Positions 5,838 through 8,207 of a stretch of DNA of 8,207 nucleotides are shown here, in pieces; the stretch's first letter is position 1; each line of letters starts with the position of its first letter. The stretch covers positions 988,664-996,870 of the forward strand of contig CP070773.1 in assembly GCA_020345945.1 (NCBI GenBank), read 5' to 3'. The translations under genes and the position numbers were made by a program. The notes beneath the pieces are model-generated. The model saw only the letters and a program-made list of their open reading frames with translations, searched no databases and was not told the DNA's origin. Source of the DNA: Candidatus Bathyarchaeota archaeon. GTDB lineage: Archaea; Thermoproteota; Bathyarchaeia; RBG-16-48-13; GCA-020345945.

Positions 5838-8207
5838 AACCTTCTACTTTTAAAGTCTCGATTATATTGAGCCTGATGGCTCGATAGGCTGGATAGAGGG
5901 ATCCAAGGATCCCCATAAGAAGTCCAAAGAATGCGGCGACTGGTATAGGATCGAGAGTGAATGAGTAAACCATCTCAAATCCGTAAAGGCTGACCCACTC
6001 TACAGTCATACGGTGTATTCTATCCGCGATTGGAATACTCACTATGAGTCCAAGGATGGTTAGGGCGATTACCTCTATGAGGATCATGACCATGAGTTGC
6101 CACCGTGAACAGCCCATAGATCTTAGAATTGCTATCTCTCTACTTCTGTCGTTGACATTCATGGTTGTTATCATCGCGATTCCGAGTACACAGACAAGAA
6201 ATCCTGCTACCTCTAGAAGTTCGAAGAGAATAATCTCCCGTTGAACTTCCTCCTGTATCTCCAGGAGTATGTCTTCTCTGGTCATTATTCCGATGCGGTA
6301 TTTGGTTCCAAGTCTTCTCTTGATCGCCTCTTTGACCAGCGAGAGTTGGTTCTTGTAGTCATCTTTGACCTCGATGAAGAACGATGAGGCGTAGTCACCT
6401 ATATGACCGAACTGGTCGGTGAGAGTGCTGTAAGATACGTAGCAAGGGTCTCCTAAGCTAGGTGCGCCGAAGGCAAATATGGAGCTTGGGTTTGACTCGA
6501 CTACGCCTATCACAGTAAACCTTCTCCAGGTAGGCACATAGAAGATCTGCCCCGCATACTCTACTCGTTCTGTTGAGAGGACTTGAACCTTACTTCCTCT
6601 CGTGAGGTTTCCAAGAGAGTTGGCTACTGGGCGGGAGAGAAGTATGGTGTTGGGCTGCATAAGCTCGTAGTATACCCCGAGAGGAGTTCCTTGGCTTAGC
6701 TTGAGATCGATGACCTTTGGGAAGTAACGTACGTCAATTCCCATCATCGGTGCAGAGTAGTTTCCTATTCTGCCTCCTGAGAGCTTCATTCTCGTCTCGA
6801 ATGTTATGGCTGACGCTGCATATTTGACATACTCTCCTCCTCCCACATTCTTGATCTTCTTGTGGAGATCGGCTGGAATCTTCTCGTCGCTGAAGAGGAT
6901 TATGTCTGCAGGGAAGAGCCGTTCCATATTCTTCTCGAGACTTACATCAAGTGTCTGTAGCTGAGCTGCTGCCAAGACGAACCAAGTAAATGCCATGCAT
7001 ACCAGTGTCAAGGTTACAGCTGCCCGGGTCATATTTCGTCCTATATCTCTGGAGGTTATGGAGCTCAGTCTTCGAAGAATAGGTTGAGAGAGATATCTCC
7101 AGATAACCGCGTATAACTTGAGAAATGCTATAGCAAGACCGACTCCTCCCAGTATATAGGCTGGAAAGGTCATCATAGCGCCCATATCTCCTGCGGTTGT
7201 AGGTTTCAATGCTACTTCGGCAGTCCACAATAATGCTAAACCTAATACGCCAGCGATGATTGGTAACCACCTTTCTTCAGTCCTCGATGCTCCTCCACGT
7301 ACTGCTTCTATAATCGTCCCTTGCGATCCTATAACGGACGGGATTAATGTGGCAGCCAAAGTGACCAATGGACCGATCAGGATACCGGCGTAGATGTAGT
7401 TCTCGCTAAGGTAGATCTTGGTGTACTCGACTGATGAGACCGTCTCGGGTTTAGAGAGGATCCACCTTGCAGCCGGAGATACGTAGACTTCTCCCATGAC
7501 TTCTGCGAGAAAAACTCCGAGAGGGGTTCCGATTAGGCTTGCAGCAAATCCAAGGAAGAAGGCCTCCAAGATGAGTATCTGAAAGACTTGTCTTCTATTC
7601 ATTCCTAGGGATCTGAGTATGCCTATCTCGATTCTCCTTCCTTTCATGTTCATATACTGCATGTTGAAGATCAGAACTATTGCAATCGTGAAGACTATCA
7701 CTGCGTACATCAGCATATCTAGGGCTTGTCCTTCCATGTTGCGTTCTACTTGCTCTATCAGATCTCTCTTTACTGCCAGAATCCTGTATCTATGTCCGAG
7801 TTTTCCCTCGAGTTGTTCAACGACTCGATCTGCCTCTTTGAAGTCGCTGATCTTTACAATTATTCCTGTGTATCTCCCATAGACCTCGAACATCGTCTGG
7901 GCTAACGGGAGATCGACGTAGATTCTTCTTCCAATATCACCAAGCCCCTTCACTAATGGAGGGGGGAGGTATACACCCGAAACAACAAGGTCATAGTACT
8001 CCCCTCTAACCCGTATCTTCAGGGTGTCTCCTACATTCAGACCGAAGCGAGTGTCGATAACAACTTGGTTTCTACTGATGATTTTACTTCCCTCGATCTT
8101 TGTATACCTCTCATCCATGTAGTCATAGTCACCATGGGCGATTCCGATGACGGCTACATCCTGTTCTTCTTCTTGCTGCGCAGTATTGTTCCAGAACGAG
8201 ATGACCC
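5836..8207 (-). CDS. FtsX/MacB-type ABC transporter permease, 5' end beyond the window
   Basis: The reading frame is open from the window edge to TAA at 5836, at least 789 codons. Translation upstream of the Met at 8118 continues without a stop (VISFWNNTAQQ...IGIAHGDYDYM), so that Met is internal and the true start is outside. Numbering from that Met: an extracytoplasmic MacB-PCD-like domain (to about 130); a first FtsX module with helices near 135-154, 179-206 and 241-264 and the coupling motif EIGILRSLG (164-172); further helices near 285-303, 318-340 and 366-386; a second extracytoplasmic domain (about 390-630); and a second FtsX module with helices near 632-654, 674-697 and 724-744 and EIAILRSMG (661-669). 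Such permeases sit in the cytoplasmic membrane and couple ATP hydrolysis to mechanical work outside, in lipoprotein handling, peptide export or envelope remodelling. The partner ATPase is not here and probably lies to the right. Substrate unknown. Confidence 0.92.
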   Translation of the reverse strand, partial: VISFWNNTAQQEEEQDVAVIGIAHGDYDYMDERYTKIEGSKIISRNQVVIDTRFGLNVGDTLKIRVRGEYYDLVVSGVYLPPPLVKGLGDIGRRIYVDLPLAQTMFEVYGRYTGIIVKISDFKEADRVVEQLEGKLGHRYRILAVKRDLIEQVERNMEGQALDMLMYAVIVFTIAIVLIFNMQYMNMKGRRIEIGILRSLGMNRRQVFQILILEAFFLGFAASLIGTPLGVFLAEVMGEVYVSPAARWILSKPETVSSVEYTKIYLSENYIYAGILIGPLVTLAATLIPSVIGSQGTIIEAVRGGASRTEERWLPIIAGVLGLALLWTAEVALKPTTAGDMGAMMTFPAYILGGVGLAIAFLKLYAVIWRYLSQPILRRLSSITSRDIGRNMTRAAVTLTLVCMAFTWFVLAAAQLQTLDVSLEKNMERLFPADIILFSDEKIPADLHKKIKNVGGGEYVKYAASAITFETRMKLSGGRIGNYSAPMMGIDVRYFPKVIDLKLSQGTPLGVYYELMQPNTILLSRPVANSLGNLTRGSKVQVLSTERVEYAGQIFYVPTWRRFTVIGVVESNPSSIFAFGAPSLGDPCYVSYSTLTDQFGHIGDYASSFFIEVKDDYKNQLSLVKEAIKRRLGTKYRIGIMTREDILLEIQEEVQREIILFELLEVAGFLVCVLGIAMITTMNVNDRSREIAILRSMGCSRWQLMVMILIEVIALTILGLIVSIPIADRIHRMTVEWVSLYGFEMVYSFTLDPIPVAAFFGLLMGILGSLYPAYRAIRLNIIETLKVEG

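Noticed and set aside
6947..7270. Minus-strand ORF of 107 codons inside the permease gene
   Set aside because: It is a shadow in another frame of the permease; the permease frame encodes continuous membrane helices here.

Overview
The window reads as a piece of chromosome from an archaeon, most likely an uncultured Thermoproteota or Bathyarchaeia-like lineage. This is inferred from GTG/TTG/ATG start usage, short purine-rich Shine-Dalgarno sites, no obvious bacterial -35/-10 pairs, and the general look of the proteins (an archaeal-type MFS carrier, a LarA/DUF2088 protein, a two-module FtsX/MacB-type permease). There is no rRNA, tRNA or other marker gene, so the assignment is weak. No CRISPR array, insertion sequence or phage gene was seen.

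Layout from left to right: an MFS transporter on the plus strand (99-1412); a minus-strand pair, a thiamine-diphosphate enzyme (4727 to 2955) followed by a LarA-family nickel-pincer racemase (2793 to 1534); an alpha/beta hydrolase on the plus strand (4963-5784), divergent from the TPP enzyme; and a large minus-strand ABC permease (5836-8207). The permease reading frame is still open at the right edge, so its 5' end is missing. The MFS and LarA genes converge, as do the hydrolase and permease genes. No gap exceeds 300 bases: the largest are 4728-4962 (235), 2794-2954 (161) and 1413-1533 (121).

The most informative part is the central pair. The TPP enzyme would usually be labelled acetolactate synthase. 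By eye, its PYR-domain active site (NPGT, catalytic Glu76 and His99) follows the benzoylformate decarboxylase pattern instead, suggesting a 2-oxo-acid decarboxylase or carboligase. The LarA protein keeps all the residues that hold the nickel pincer cofactor and do the catalysis, but the stretch that contacts lactate in the reference enzyme is different. Together they suggest metabolism of a 2-hydroxy/2-oxo acid that is probably not lactate. The MFS carrier and the esterase-like hydrolase could supply substrate, but nothing in the sequence proves that link.

Smaller signals are also recorded: a probable decayed gene tail with an in-frame TAG just upstream of the TPP gene, a small ORF behind a very good Shine-Dalgarno site between the MFS and LarA genes, a hairpin shared by the convergent hydrolase and permease genes, and inverted repeats in two intergenic regions.
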